Shown here: positions 33,847 to 41,987 of the stretch, piece after piece
Numbering within the stretch: position 1 is the first letter of the stretch
How the letters are laid out: each line of letters starts with the position of its first letter
Assembly (NCBI RefSeq): GCF_042646165.1
Contig: NZ_JBHRTC010000009.1
Strand: one strand, 5' to 3'
Length of the DNA stretch: 64,000 nt
Source of the DNA: Microbaculum marinum
GTDB lineage: Bacteria > Pseudomonadota > Alphaproteobacteria > Rhizobiales > Tepidamorphaceae
The notes under the pieces: model-generated
The model's database searches: none
Seen by the model: the letters and a program-made list of their open reading frames with translations, nothing else
Told to the model about the DNA's origin: nothing
Program-made: the position numbers and the translations under genes

Positions 33847-35157
33847 CTACAGCGACATCTTCGTGTAGTCGGTGTCGTTCTCGTACATGCCGTCCTCGAT
33901 CGAGGTGCGGTGCACGCGGACGAGCCTGGTGTCGGTGACCTGCGAGATGTTCTGGTGGCCGAACACCTGGTGCATCTTGCCGTTGAACACCTTGTCGCCC
34001 TGCGGGTGCTCGTTGTCCCAGGGGATGTCGGTGATCGCCTCGGTCGCCTCGATCAGCGCGGCGGTGTCGTCCTTGCCCTTGTAGCCAGACGCCTCGATCG
34101 CCTGCTTGATGATGTAGAGGGTCTCCCAGCAGCCGAACATGTGCGAATAGGTCGAGATGTCCTTGGGATCGCTGGTGCTGGCCCCTTCGTCGTTCACCCC
34201 GACCTGCTCGCGGTAGAACTTGTCGTAGGGCGTCTGGTCCTCCTGGACGTAGCGCGGATAGCCCTCCCAGAAGTAGGTGCCCTCGAGGAACTCGAGGCCC
34301 GGGCTGTCGAGCGGCACGGCTTCGAGCGAGTCGATGAAGCCGAAGATCTCCGGCCGGTTGCCGCCGTAGAACTCGCCGAGTTCCTTGACGAAGGTCAGCA
34401 CGCCCGGACCCACCATGACGTGGTAGAGCACCTCGGTCGAGGACGGGATCTTCGGGAAGTATTTGGTGTAGGAGGTTTCCGTCGGCGGGATCGGGATCAG
34501 CTCGACGATCTCGCCGCCCTGCGCCTTCATCGCCGCGGAGAAGTAGTCGCGGTGGTCGTGGCCGAAGGCGTAGTCCGGGAAGATCATGGTGACCTTCTTG
34601 CCGAGATTGCCGGCGACCCAGGGCGCCATCGACGAGACCTGCGAGCGCACGTCGGTGATGCCCGGCTGGAAGGTGTAGCGATTCAGCGCGCCCGAGGAGA
34701 CGTGATAGCCCTCGGACACGACGTAGTAGGGCAGCTTCAGTTCGCCGGCCCGCGGCGCCGAGCCCATCACGACGTGCGAGAACAGCGTGCCGAAGGCGAG
34801 GTCGACATTGTGCTGGGTGGCGAACTTCTCCACCACCTCGGCGCCACGCTTGGGATCGGTGCCGTCGTCCTCGGCGATGATCTGGACCTGCCGGCCGGCG
34901 ATGCCGCCATTGGCGTTGATCTGGGCGACGGCGGCGTTGGTGACGCGCTCGTACCAGCGGCCGTAGGCCGCGCCGATGCCGGTCCGATGGACCTGGAAGC
35001 CGATCTTCAGCGGCTCGGATGTCTGCGCCTGGGCGTATCGGACCATGCCCGGCGACGCGGCCAGGAGCCCCGCCGCACCCATCCCCTGCAGCGCCGTGCG
35101 CCGTGTGATCAGGCCGCTCCCGTTCCTACGGGCCCTGGACCTCTTGGTATCATTCAT
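33847..35157 (-). CDS. ABC transporter substrate-binding protein (LivK/urea-amide type, Tat leader)
   Basis: A 436-residue periplasmic-binding protein of the type I Leu/Ile/Val-like family. It has a twin-arginine leader (ITRRTALQGMGAAGLLAAS, about residues 17-35), unusual for classical LivK but common among amide/urea and aromatic-acid binding proteins of this class. The mature protein begins near QTSEPLKIGFQVHRTGIGAAYGRWYERV. IIAEDDGTDPKRGAEVVEKF and the hinge region follow. It heads the transport section of the minus-strand catabolic block, and a near-perfect palindromic operator candidate lies 84 bases upstream. The substrate is inferred from neighbours to be a heterocyclic acid. Confidence 0.87.
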   Translation of the reverse strand: MNDTKRSRARRNGSGLITRRTALQGMGAAGLLAASPGMVRYAQAQTSEPLKIGFQVHRTGIGAAYGRWYERVTNAAVAQINANGGIAGRQVQIIAEDDGTDPKRGAEVVEKFATQHNVDLAFGTLFSHVVMGSAPRAGELKLPYYVVSEGYHVSSGALNRYTFQPGITDVRSQVSSMAPWVAGNLGKKVTMIFPDYAFGHDHRDYFSAAMKAQGGEIVELIPIPPTETSYTKYFPKIPSSTEVLYHVMVGPGVLTFVKELGEFYGGNRPEIFGFIDSLEAVPLDSPGLEFLEGTYFWEGYPRYVQEDQTPYDKFYREQVGVNDEGASTSDPKDISTYSHMFGCWETLYIIKQAIEASGYKGKDDTAALIEATEAITDIPWDNEHPQGDKVFNGKMHQVFGHQNISQVTDTRLVRVHRTSIEDGMYENDTDYTKMSL

Positions 35158-35240
35158 GTTGCCATTCCCTCTGTTGCGGGGTCGCTGTGATTCCGGACTG
35201 CCGGCCTTCTTCGTCCGGCATGTCCCGCCCCCGTGCGGAA

Positions 35241-35258
35241 CTGTTGGTATACGAACAG
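35241..35258 (-). promoter_or_regulatory. Palindromic operator candidate (CTGTTGGTATACGAACAG)
   Basis: An 18-bp palindrome with a single mismatched pair lies upstream of the binding-protein gene, in the 203-base gap after the AA_synth gene. Its core, TTGGTATACGAA, resembles operators of FadR/VanR-type GntR regulators (TTGGTATACCAA-like). No such regulator is encoded in the window apart from the MocR-type EnuR, so the binding protein would be elsewhere; the MarR of this block is an alternative. A minor TGCCGG/CCGGCA hairpin is at 35199-35220. The role is inferred. Confidence 0.5.
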
Positions 35259-35360
35259 ATTTCTTCGATCTTCGGAAGTTGCTCCTTGTCTCCTCCTGGT
35301 TGTCTCCGGCAGACAGGCCGGCTCCTCCACCGGCGTCGATCGTTGCGTGTCAGCGGGGCC

Positions 35361-35942
35361 TCACCTCTGACCGTCCCACCTGGATATTGCCGACGCCTCC
35401 AGCCCGCCGACGCGCGCGTGCGGACGGCCGCCGGTCGTCATCGCCAGCACGAACATCAGTTCGTCCGGGCGCGGTGCGTCGGCGACGAAGGCGGTGATGG
35501 CGTCGAAGTGGCTGCGCACGTAGCAGGCGTCCTTGTGGTGGATCGGGATGTCGATGGCGGTGCCCATCGCCCCGAGCTTGGCCGACGACGGCACGATCGC
35601 CAGCGCCTGGCCCAGCAGTTCGCGCATCGCGTAGCCGCCCGGGACGTGCCAGAGCGCCCCGTGCTCGATCTCGCCGTTGACGCCGACCAGCGACCCCTTG
35701 CCGTAGGCCTCTATGCGTCCGACATCGCCGCCGAGCGCCGCGACGAGGCGCTTCGAGCACTCGAGCCCCATCGGCTTGAGGTCGTCCATGAACCCCTGGA
35801 TGTCCGGCTCGTAGCGCCCGGCGAAGGGATTGGCGATGACGCAGGCGACGTAGCCCTTGCGGACCGGTTCGGAGAGCGGCGGCCCGCCGTCGTGCCAGAT
35901 GTCCTCGACGGCGACGACGATCTTGCGGACGTTCACGCTCAT
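35361..35942 (-). CDS. AA_synth-family protein, function unknown
   Basis: A 193-residue protein of the family called 'amino acid synthesis' (AA_synth), recognised from VRKIVVAVEDIWHDGGPP, VIANPFAGRYEPD, EAYGKGSLVGVNGEIEHGALWH, GTAIDIPIHHKDACYVRSHFDA and MTTGGRPHARVGGLEA. The biochemical role of the family is not established; the name derives from distant annotation. It has no leader and no transmembrane segments. It overlaps the UPF0280 gene upstream by ATGA and sits inside an operon with 6-hydroxynicotinate reductase and Mo hydroxylase. A role in heterocycle breakdown, perhaps on a ring-opened amide intermediate, is likely but unproven. Confidence 0.72.
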   Translation of the reverse strand: MSVNVRKIVVAVEDIWHDGGPPLSEPVRKGYVACVIANPFAGRYEPDIQGFMDDLKPMGLECSKRLVAALGGDVGRIEAYGKGSLVGVNGEIEHGALWHVPGGYAMRELLGQALAIVPSSAKLGAMGTAIDIPIHHKDACYVRSHFDAITAFVADAPRPDELMFVLAMTTGGRPHARVGGLEASAISRWDGQR

Positions 35943-36853
35943 GCGGCTCTCCCCTTCGGCAGCTTGCTCTTCTGTGTATCAAGGACGACCGACCGGCCCT
36001 GCAGCATCAGGGCGGCGTCGACGATAAGGCCCCTGCCGGCGAGCCGGCCCGCATAGGCGCGCCCGGCCTCCAGGGCGGCGTCGGCGGACGCCGGCGGCAG
36101 GTCGCCGACCGCCACCGTGGCGAGCCTGTCGCCGAGGTCGCTGTCGGGGGCGATGTCGCGGGCCCGCTGCCGGACGATGGCCGGATGGTCGGTGTCGACG
36201 GCATTGGCGATCAAGGTCGCCGCGACGTCGGCGGCAGCGGCGGTCCCGGCGAGCACGGTGACGGAATCGGCTATGCCAAGCGAGAACGAACGCCCGCGCG
36301 CGCCCGACGTCGCAACGCCGCCGATGCCCGCCTGCGCGTCGATGCGGAGCAGCCCGTTGAGGCCCGGCATCGTGCCGCCCCCGAAGTCGCCGGCGACGCC
36401 GATATCGAGCGTGTGGCCGGGCGCGCAATGCACCGCAATGTCGCCGCCGTCGTTGACGAAGGCCTTGTCGAGGCCGGAGGCATCCAGCATGGCGGCAAGC
36501 AGTTCGTCGGCGACCGACCCGGCGACCGCGGCCATCGGCGTGACGAAGGTGCCGGCAAAGGGCAGGCAGGCCGCGTGCATCCGCCGCCCGACCGGGGTCT
36601 CGGGTGCCGCGCCGCCGCCGATCGGCGCCCGCAGCCGGTCGAGTTCGCCGCAGAGTTCCGGAAGGATCGTCCCGAAGCGGAGTGCCACGGCGCGATGGGC
36701 TTCCGCCACGGCGGCTGCATCGCCCCAGGCCTTCAGCACGACATCGATCGGTCCGTGGATGAGCCGAAGCCTGCCGCCGGAGAGGGGATGGATCCGGGGA
36801 GATTCCAGGAATCCCCCGCCACCCGTTGCCGGCGAGTTGGTTGGCGCGCCCAT
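35939..36853 (-). CDS. UPF0280-family protein (ApbE-like fold), function unknown
   Basis: A 304-residue UPF0280-type protein. Family-typical stretches are RLRLIHGPIDVVLKAWGD, the glycine-rich AFVNDGGDIAVHCAPG, GIGGVATSGARGRSFSLGIADSVTVLA and ADVAATLIANAVD. The fold is related to ApbE, the FMN transferase, which raises the possibility of flavin handling, but the catalytic set of ApbE cannot be confirmed by eye. RBS GGAGAG precedes the ATG by 4 bases. The gene overlaps the AA_synth gene by 4 bases and lies 137 bases, mostly a repeat element, from the MarR gene. Confidence 0.75.
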   Translation of the reverse strand: MGAPTNSPATGGGGFLESPRIHPLSGGRLRLIHGPIDVVLKAWGDAAAVAEAHRAVALRFGTILPELCGELDRLRAPIGGGAAPETPVGRRMHAACLPFAGTFVTPMAAVAGSVADELLAAMLDASGLDKAFVNDGGDIAVHCAPGHTLDIGVAGDFGGGTMPGLNGLLRIDAQAGIGGVATSGARGRSFSLGIADSVTVLAGTAAAADVAATLIANAVDTDHPAIVRQRARDIAPDSDLGDRLATVAVGDLPPASADAALEAGRAYAGRLAGRGLIVDAALMLQGRSVVLDTQKSKLPKGRAA

Positions 36854-36861
36854 CCTACTCT

Positions 36862-36948
36862 CCGCTCACCCCCGCGAAAGCGGGGGGCCAGAGCGGCGGC
36901 TGCGCCGGGATCCTTGCGCTGGATTCCCGCTTTCGCGGGAATGAGCGG
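36862..36948. repeat. Dispersed palindromic repeat (CCGCTCA…TGAGCGG ends)
   Basis: An 87-bp imperfect inverted repeat fills most of the 137-base gap between the MarR and UPF0280 genes. Outer arms are CCGCTCA…TGAGCGG and inner arms CCGCGAAAGCGGG / CCCGCTTTCGCGG. Such elements are scattered between genes in many alphaproteobacteria. It does not interrupt a gene and ends at the UPF0280 ribosome binding site. Confidence 0.65.
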
Positions 36949-36990
36949 AAGAGGGGAACACGTTTGCGGGAGAGCACCAGCTCGGTCATC

Positions 36991-37470
36991 CTACCGCCCC
37001 AGCCTGTTGAGGAGCGATATGAGCTGTTCGGTCTCGGCGTCCGTGAAGCCCGCCAGCGTCTCCTTCGAGACCTCCGCACCGATCGCCTTCATGCCGGCCG
37101 TAGCGGTTCTGCCGGACGCGGTCAGCTCCAGCATCACCAGCCGGGCGTCGTCGGGATCGGGCGACTGGACCACGTGGCCCTGCTTCACCAGGCGGCTGAC
37201 GACGCCCCAGATCGTCGCCGGGTCCATGCCGGTGAGGCGGCCGAGTTCGTTCTGGGAGACGCGGCCGAGGTCGTCGAGCTTGGCGAGCGCGGCGAACTGG
37301 GTCGGGGTGACCTTGTAGCCCGACATCACCGAGTTGAAGATGCCAGTGGCGCGCTGGTGCGCCTGGCGCAGGACGAATCCGATCTGGTCCTCCAGCCGGT
37401 ACCCGGACGGATCGCCTGCCGGATCCTCGGCCGGTCGCGCATTCGCGACGGGTTTGGGCGTCGGCGCCAT
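36991..37470 (-). CDS. MarR-family transcriptional regulator
   Basis: A 159-residue MarR protein: helices around EDQIGFVLRQAHQRATGIFNSVM, recognition region VSQNELGRLTGMDPATIWGVVSRLVKQGHV (about residues 75-105) and wing QSPDPDDARLVMLELTASG. The ATG at 37470 shares one base with the stop of the 6-hydroxynicotinate-reductase-like gene, so the regulator is translated with the enzymes it probably controls. The family often senses aromatic acids; MarR-type NicR controls nicotinate degradation in Pseudomonas, a suggestive parallel. Start chosen at MAPTPKPVANARP; the open frame extends upstream into the enzyme gene. Confidence 0.87.
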   Translation of the reverse strand: MAPTPKPVANARPAEDPAGDPSGYRLEDQIGFVLRQAHQRATGIFNSVMSGYKVTPTQFAALAKLDDLGRVSQNELGRLTGMDPATIWGVVSRLVKQGHVVQSPDPDDARLVMLELTASGRTATAGMKAIGAEVSKETLAGFTDAETEQLISLLNRLGR

Positions 37471-39011
37471 CAGCGCTTGTCCTCGTCGGAGTCGAACGGC
37501 CACGGATTCGCGCCAGGCCACGCCTCGATCCGTGCATCAGGTGCGACCGCGGCGAGAATGTCCTCGATCGTCACTGCATCGCCGCTGTGGCCGCCGAGGC
37601 GGTCGTACAGGTCGGCGGGCAGGGTGAACTCCATCGGCGCCACGATCGCAGGTGTCGGCACGTATCCGAAGGCGCCCTTCGGCATGCGGGTGACGTCGGC
37701 CATGACCGTGATGCCGCCTCCCGGCCACAGGTAGACCGGTGCGCCGCCCATGGTAACGCGCGTCTCGCCCTTCGCGACCGAGCGGGTCAGCAGCACCGGG
37801 TTCTCCGTCACGCCGGCCCGCAGCGACCCGCCGGCGCCGGCCATGAACAGCACCGAGCACAGCGACGGCTCGCAGTTCTCGCCGATCCGGTCGACGACGG
37901 TGCGGATCTCGGCCGGCATCTCGGTCGGAACCGGGATCAGGTTTTCGTCCAGAATGCAGTAGAGCGCGTCCTCCCCGGTGGTCGAGGTCATCAGCAGGCG
38001 CAGACCGGGCCAGGCCGTCTCCGGGTCGATTTTCGAGATGATATCGAGCGGATCGGTGATGTCGGTGCCGCCCCAGCCGAGGCCGGGCTCGGCGACCTGG
38101 AAGTAGCGCCCAGGCGTCGACCGGCGGCCGCGCACCCGGATGCCGGCAGCGGGCATCTCCAGTACCTTGCCGGCCTGGTGCTCGGTCAGCACGCCGGTGA
38201 TGTGGTCGTCGACGACGATCACCTCGTCGGCGTGGCCGAGCCACTGCCTGGCGAAGATGCCGACCGTCGCGGAGCCGCAGCCGACCCGCATGCGCTCTTC
38301 GGGATGGCCGTCGACGATCGGGGCGTGGCCGGCCTGGACGACGACCTCGTGGCCGCCCTCGATGGTCATCGTCACCGGCTCGCCGGCGCACAGGGCGAGC
38401 ATCGACCGGCAGGTGACGTTGCCTTCCTTCTTGGAGCCGCCGGTCAGGTGCCGCACGCCGCCGATCGACAGCATCTGCGAGCCGTATTCGGCGGTGGTGA
38501 CGTGGCCGACCTGCTCGCCGTTGACGCGGACCGGCGCGGTCTCGGGGCCGAGATGCCGGTCGGTGTCGATCTTCACCTTGACGCCGCAGTAGCTGAAGAT
38601 GCCCTCGGTCACCACGGTGACCGTATCCACGCCGCGGTGCTCTGCGGCGACGATGAAGGGGGCGGGCTTGTAGTCGGGATAGGTGGTGCCGGACCCGACA
38701 CCCGTGACGAAGGTGCGGGCGGGATCGAGAAGTTCGCCGTTCCACTCCTTCTCCGCGAAGGCGACGACGTCGCCGCCGCTCTCCACGGTCTTCTCCAGAA
38801 GCAGCACGGGATCGACGCGGACCAGGTGCCCGTCCTCGTTGGCGTAGCGGTCGCAGGCGCCGGCGCGGCCCGGCTTGATGCGGCACAGGACCGGACAGGC
38901 GTCGCAGCGGATGATGCCGCCGTCCTCGGCGGCGCCGAACTGCTTCGAGCGGGCGGCGGCGGACAGACGGTCGCTTGCGGTCGCGGGCGGCTTGTTTTCG
39001 ATCGTGGTCAT
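37470..39011 (-). CDS. 6-hydroxynicotinate reductase homologue (Fe-S, dearomatising)
   Basis: A 513-residue cytoplasmic protein. It has an N-terminal iron-sulfur motif, C36/C39/C43/C53 (CDACPVLCRIKPGRAGAC), and the long conserved body of the 6-hydroxynicotinate reductase family (FVTGVGSGTTYPDYKPAPFIVAAEHRG, VTVVTEGIFSYCGVKVKID, TGEDALYCILDENLIPVPTEMP, PVYLWPGGGI). The Eubacterium barkeri enzyme uses reduced ferredoxin to reduce 6-hydroxynicotinate to 1,4,5,6-tetrahydro-6-oxonicotinate; the same reductive route has been described in Azorhizobium. The gene overlaps the Mo-hydroxylase gene by ATGA, the enzyme expected to make the hydroxylated substrate. Family is well supported; the actual ring compound could differ. 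Confidence 0.8.
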   Translation of the reverse strand: MTTIENKPPATASDRLSAAARSKQFGAAEDGGIIRCDACPVLCRIKPGRAGACDRYANEDGHLVRVDPVLLLEKTVESGGDVVAFAEKEWNGELLDPARTFVTGVGSGTTYPDYKPAPFIVAAEHRGVDTVTVVTEGIFSYCGVKVKIDTDRHLGPETAPVRVNGEQVGHVTTAEYGSQMLSIGGVRHLTGGSKKEGNVTCRSMLALCAGEPVTMTIEGGHEVVVQAGHAPIVDGHPEERMRVGCGSATVGIFARQWLGHADEVIVVDDHITGVLTEHQAGKVLEMPAAGIRVRGRRSTPGRYFQVAEPGLGWGGTDITDPLDIISKIDPETAWPGLRLLMTSTTGEDALYCILDENLIPVPTEMPAEIRTVVDRIGENCEPSLCSVLFMAGAGGSLRAGVTENPVLLTRSVAKGETRVTMGGAPVYLWPGGGITVMADVTRMPKGAFGYVPTPAIVAPMEFTLPADLYDRLGGHSGDAVTIEDILAAVAPDARIEAWPGANPWPFDSDEDKR

Positions 39012-41791
39012 TCGGCAGCCTCCTTCGGCTGCGGGCTGTCCTGCAGCGACTGCCAGAGCCGGTGCGGCAGGACGGGGACCTTGCGGACAGTGACGCCGGT
39101 CGCGTGCCGGATCGCGCCGAGGATCGCCGGCGGCGTGGCGACCAGCGCCGGCTCGCCGACGCCCTTGGCGCCGAACGGGCCGGTCGGTTCGGGATCCTCG
39201 ATCAGGTAGGTGCGGATCGGGGGCATGTCGCCGAAGGTCGGGATCAGGTAGTCGTGCAGGTTCTCGGTGCGGCCCGGCACGAATTCCTCCATCAGCGCCA
39301 GCCCCAGGCCCTGGGCGATGCCGCCGTGGATCTGGCCCTCGGTAAGCGTCGGGTTGACCGCGCGGCCGACGTCGTGGGCGGCGACGATCTCGATCACCTT
39401 CAGCGTCCCGAGCCGCATGTCGACCTCGACCTCGGCCATCTGCGCGGCGAAGCCGTAGGTGCCGTAGGGAATGCCCTGGCCGTTCTCGTCGAGCATGGTG
39501 GTCGGCGGGTCCCAGGTGCCGGTGCCTTGGAGGACGTAGCCCTCCGCGTCTGCCGCGAGCGTCGACAGGTCGATGCTGCGCGAGGCCTGGCCGTCGGCGA
39601 TGGTGAGGGTGCCGCCGTCGATCGACAGCCGGGCGTCGGGGCCGGCATTGGCGAGCTTGAGGATCTTTGCCCGGAGGTCCTCGCCGGCGAGCCGCGAGGC
39701 GTTGCCCGACACGTAGGTCTGGCGCGATGCCGAGGTCTTGCCGGCGTCGGCGGTCAGGTCGGTGTCGCCGACCACCATGTCGAAGCGGTCGGTGGCGATG
39801 CCGAGCGCGTCGGCCGCCATCTGCAAAAGCACGGTGGACGAACCCTGGCCGATGTCGACCGCGCCGTTGAAGAAGGTCAGGCGGCCGTCCTTCGACAGCG
39901 TGATCCGCATGGTCGAGGGGTTGGCGACCGAGGTGTTGCCGCAGCCGTACCACATGCAGCCGATGCCGACGCCGCGCCGCCGGCGGCCGTCCGACGCCGC
40001 GTTGAACCTTGCGACCCGCTCGTTCGCCGCGTCCCAGTCGCCCTTCAGCGCGTCGAGGCACTGCGGCAGGCCGGCGGAGGCCTCCAGCAACTGGCCGGAC
40101 GGCGTGGTGTCGCCGGCGGCGATGGCATTGGTGCGGCGGATCTGCCAGCGGTCGATGCCGAGCATCCCGGCGAGGTCGTCGAGCAGGGTCTCGTGGGCGA
40201 TTGCTGCCTGCGGGATGCCGAAGCCGCGGAAGGCGCCCGCCGGGGTCTCGTTGGTGTAGATGGCGCGCGCCCGGTTGCGGACGTTCGGCACCCGGTAGGG
40301 GCCGGACCCGTGCACGGGAACGCGGCCGGCGACCGTCGGACCCCAGGAGGCATAGGCGCCGGTGTTGAAGTCGCCTTCGAGCTCGTAGGAGATCAGCCGG
40401 CCCTCGCTGTCGGCGGAGGACCGCGCCCACAGCTTGCCGGGATGGCGCTTCGGCGAGGAGGCCATGGACTCGGTGCGGGTGTAGACCATGCGGACCGGCC
40501 TGCCGGTCTTGCGCGCCGCGACGGCGAGCAGCGGTTGCACCGAGACGTCGAGCTTGCCGCCGAAGCCGCCGCCGCAGGCAGTCGGCCGGATGCGGACCCT
40601 GGATTCGTCGACGCCGAGGACGCGGGCGGTCTCGCCGAGGTCCATGTAGGGCGCCTGCGTGCAGCAGGTGACCTCCATCCGGTCGCCGACCGGCTCCGCG
40701 TATCCGGCCTCCGGCTCGATGTAGGCGTGGGCGACGTAGCTGGTCTCGAAGCGGCCCTCGGCGACCGCCGCCGCGCCGCCGCGGACAGCCTCAACGTCTC
40801 CGCAGACCAGCAGTCCGCCGGCCAGCACGTTGTCGGGCTTGTCGGAATGGACCGCATGAGCGCCCTGCGCCAGGGCCGCCTCGACGCCGGTGACCGGCGG
40901 AAGCACCTGCCATTCGATCGGCAGGTCGGCGTCGCTCAGCGCGGCGACGGCCTCCCTGGTGCCGACCAGCCCGATCACCGCCTCGCCGCGGAACCGGACA
41001 TGGCCTTCGGCGAACACCGGCTGGTCGCGGGTGTTGGGGAAGATGCCGAACCGGTTCTCGCCCGGCACGTCCTCGTGCGTCAGGATCGCCTCCAGGCCCG
41101 GCGTCGCGGCAACGACGGTATCGAGATCGCCGAGGGTGAAGGCGGCGCGGGCATGGGGCGAGCGGACGACGCGCAGCCACAGCGCATCGACAGGGGCGTC
41201 GTCGGCGCCGAACAGGTCGGTGCCGGCGACCTTGGGCCAGCCGTCGACGCGGGCGATGCGCGCGCCGACGGCGTTGCCGCCGTCTGCCCGGGGCGTCTCG
41301 ATGACCTGGCCGTCGGCCACCGCCATGATCGCGTCGACGATCTTCAGGTAGCCGGTGCAGCGGCACAGCACGCCGCCGAGCGCGTTCTCGACCTCGGCGC
41401 GGCTGGTGCGCGGATGGCGGGCGAGATGGTCGGTCGCCGCCATCAGCATGCCGGGCGTGCAGATCCCGCACTGCGCCGCGCCGTGGGCGAGGAATGCCTT
41501 GCGCAGTGTCTCGGTGAGACCGTCCGGGCCCGGCCCCTCGACGGTCTCGATCTGCCCGCCCTCGGCCTGGCCGGTGGAGACGAGGCAGGCGCAGACCTGC
41601 TCGCCGTCGAGCCGGACGGTGCAGGCGCCGCAGTCGCCGGCGTCGCAGCCGATCTTGGTGCCGGTCAGCCCGAGCTTATCGCGCAGCGTGCTGGCGAGGC
41701 TCGCGAACGGATCGGCGGCGACGGTGACGGTCTCGCCGTTGACGGTGAGGCGGACGGTCGACGTCTGCAGGGGCGCCTTGTCGAGCATCAC
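39008..41791 (-). CDS. Molybdenum hydroxylase: fused 2Fe-2S and Mo-cofactor subunits (xanthine dehydrogenase family)
   Basis: A 927-residue fusion. Residues 12-160 are the two-cluster small subunit: C49/C54/C57/C69 (GCDAGDCGACTVRLDG) and C108/C111/C143/C145 (QCGICTPGM, CRCTGYL). The rest is the Mo-binding large subunit with RFRGEAVIGLVG, TACGGGFGGKLD, AGAFRGFGIPQA, GCMWYGCGN, AVDIGQGSSTV and the active-site glutamate in GAKGVGEPALVATPP near the C-terminus. Enzymes of this class hydroxylate the carbon next to a ring nitrogen (nicotinate, xanthine, quinoline). FAD is supplied by the separate gene upstream. Position between the FAD subunit and the 6-hydroxynicotinate reductase homologue suggests a nicotinate-like substrate. 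Confidence 0.88.
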   Translation of the reverse strand: MMLDKAPLQTSTVRLTVNGETVTVAADPFASLASTLRDKLGLTGTKIGCDAGDCGACTVRLDGEQVCACLVSTGQAEGGQIETVEGPGPDGLTETLRKAFLAHGAAQCGICTPGMLMAATDHLARHPRTSRAEVENALGGVLCRCTGYLKIVDAIMAVADGQVIETPRADGGNAVGARIARVDGWPKVAGTDLFGADDAPVDALWLRVVRSPHARAAFTLGDLDTVVAATPGLEAILTHEDVPGENRFGIFPNTRDQPVFAEGHVRFRGEAVIGLVGTREAVAALSDADLPIEWQVLPPVTGVEAALAQGAHAVHSDKPDNVLAGGLLVCGDVEAVRGGAAAVAEGRFETSYVAHAYIEPEAGYAEPVGDRMEVTCCTQAPYMDLGETARVLGVDESRVRIRPTACGGGFGGKLDVSVQPLLAVAARKTGRPVRMVYTRTESMASSPKRHPGKLWARSSADSEGRLISYELEGDFNTGAYASWGPTVAGRVPVHGSGPYRVPNVRNRARAIYTNETPAGAFRGFGIPQAAIAHETLLDDLAGMLGIDRWQIRRTNAIAAGDTTPSGQLLEASAGLPQCLDALKGDWDAANERVARFNAASDGRRRRGVGIGCMWYGCGNTSVANPSTMRITLSKDGRLTFFNGAVDIGQGSSTVLLQMAADALGIATDRFDMVVGDTDLTADAGKTSASRQTYVSGNASRLAGEDLRAKILKLANAGPDARLSIDGGTLTIADGQASRSIDLSTLAADAEGYVLQGTGTWDPPTTMLDENGQGIPYGTYGFAAQMAEVEVDMRLGTLKVIEIVAAHDVGRAVNPTLTEGQIHGGIAQGLGLALMEEFVPGRTENLHDYLIPTFGDMPPIRTYLIEDPEPTGPFGAKGVGEPALVATPPAILGAIRHATGVTVRKVPVLPHRLWQSLQDSPQPKEAAE

Positions 41792-41833
41792 GCCGCCCTC
41801 CCGTCTATTTCAGATCGTGTCCGCGGTGCCGTG

Positions 41834-41958
41834 GGCCCTGGGTCCCGGGTCGAGCCCGGGGCGTAAGCAGTGCCGGGCGGAAGGTTGTTTCGCACGATCT
41901 TGGCTCCACACCGCAGGCTATGCCCAGGACCTGATCCGGGGCCCAGTCGGGCGGTCGC
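41834..41958. repeat. Dispersed palindromic repeat, related to 9768-9869
   Basis: The 196-base gap between the FAD-subunit and Mo-subunit genes is largely repeat. It holds a CCCGGG-TCGAG-CCCGGG hairpin near 41845-41861 and, at 41935-41958, a 24-bp word identical to 9846-9869. The element interrupts an otherwise tightly packed operon but no gene. Nothing else is visible in the gap. Confidence 0.6.
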
Positions 41959-41987
41959 GGCGATTTGCCGATGCCTGCGTAGCAGCA

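Noticed and set aside
38975..41866. A 963-codon plus-strand open frame
   Set aside because: It runs antisense to the Mo hydroxylase and reductase genes, whose proteins carry intact cofactor motifs. Its own translation is Arg/Ala/Gly-rich with no motif: a GC-rich shadow.
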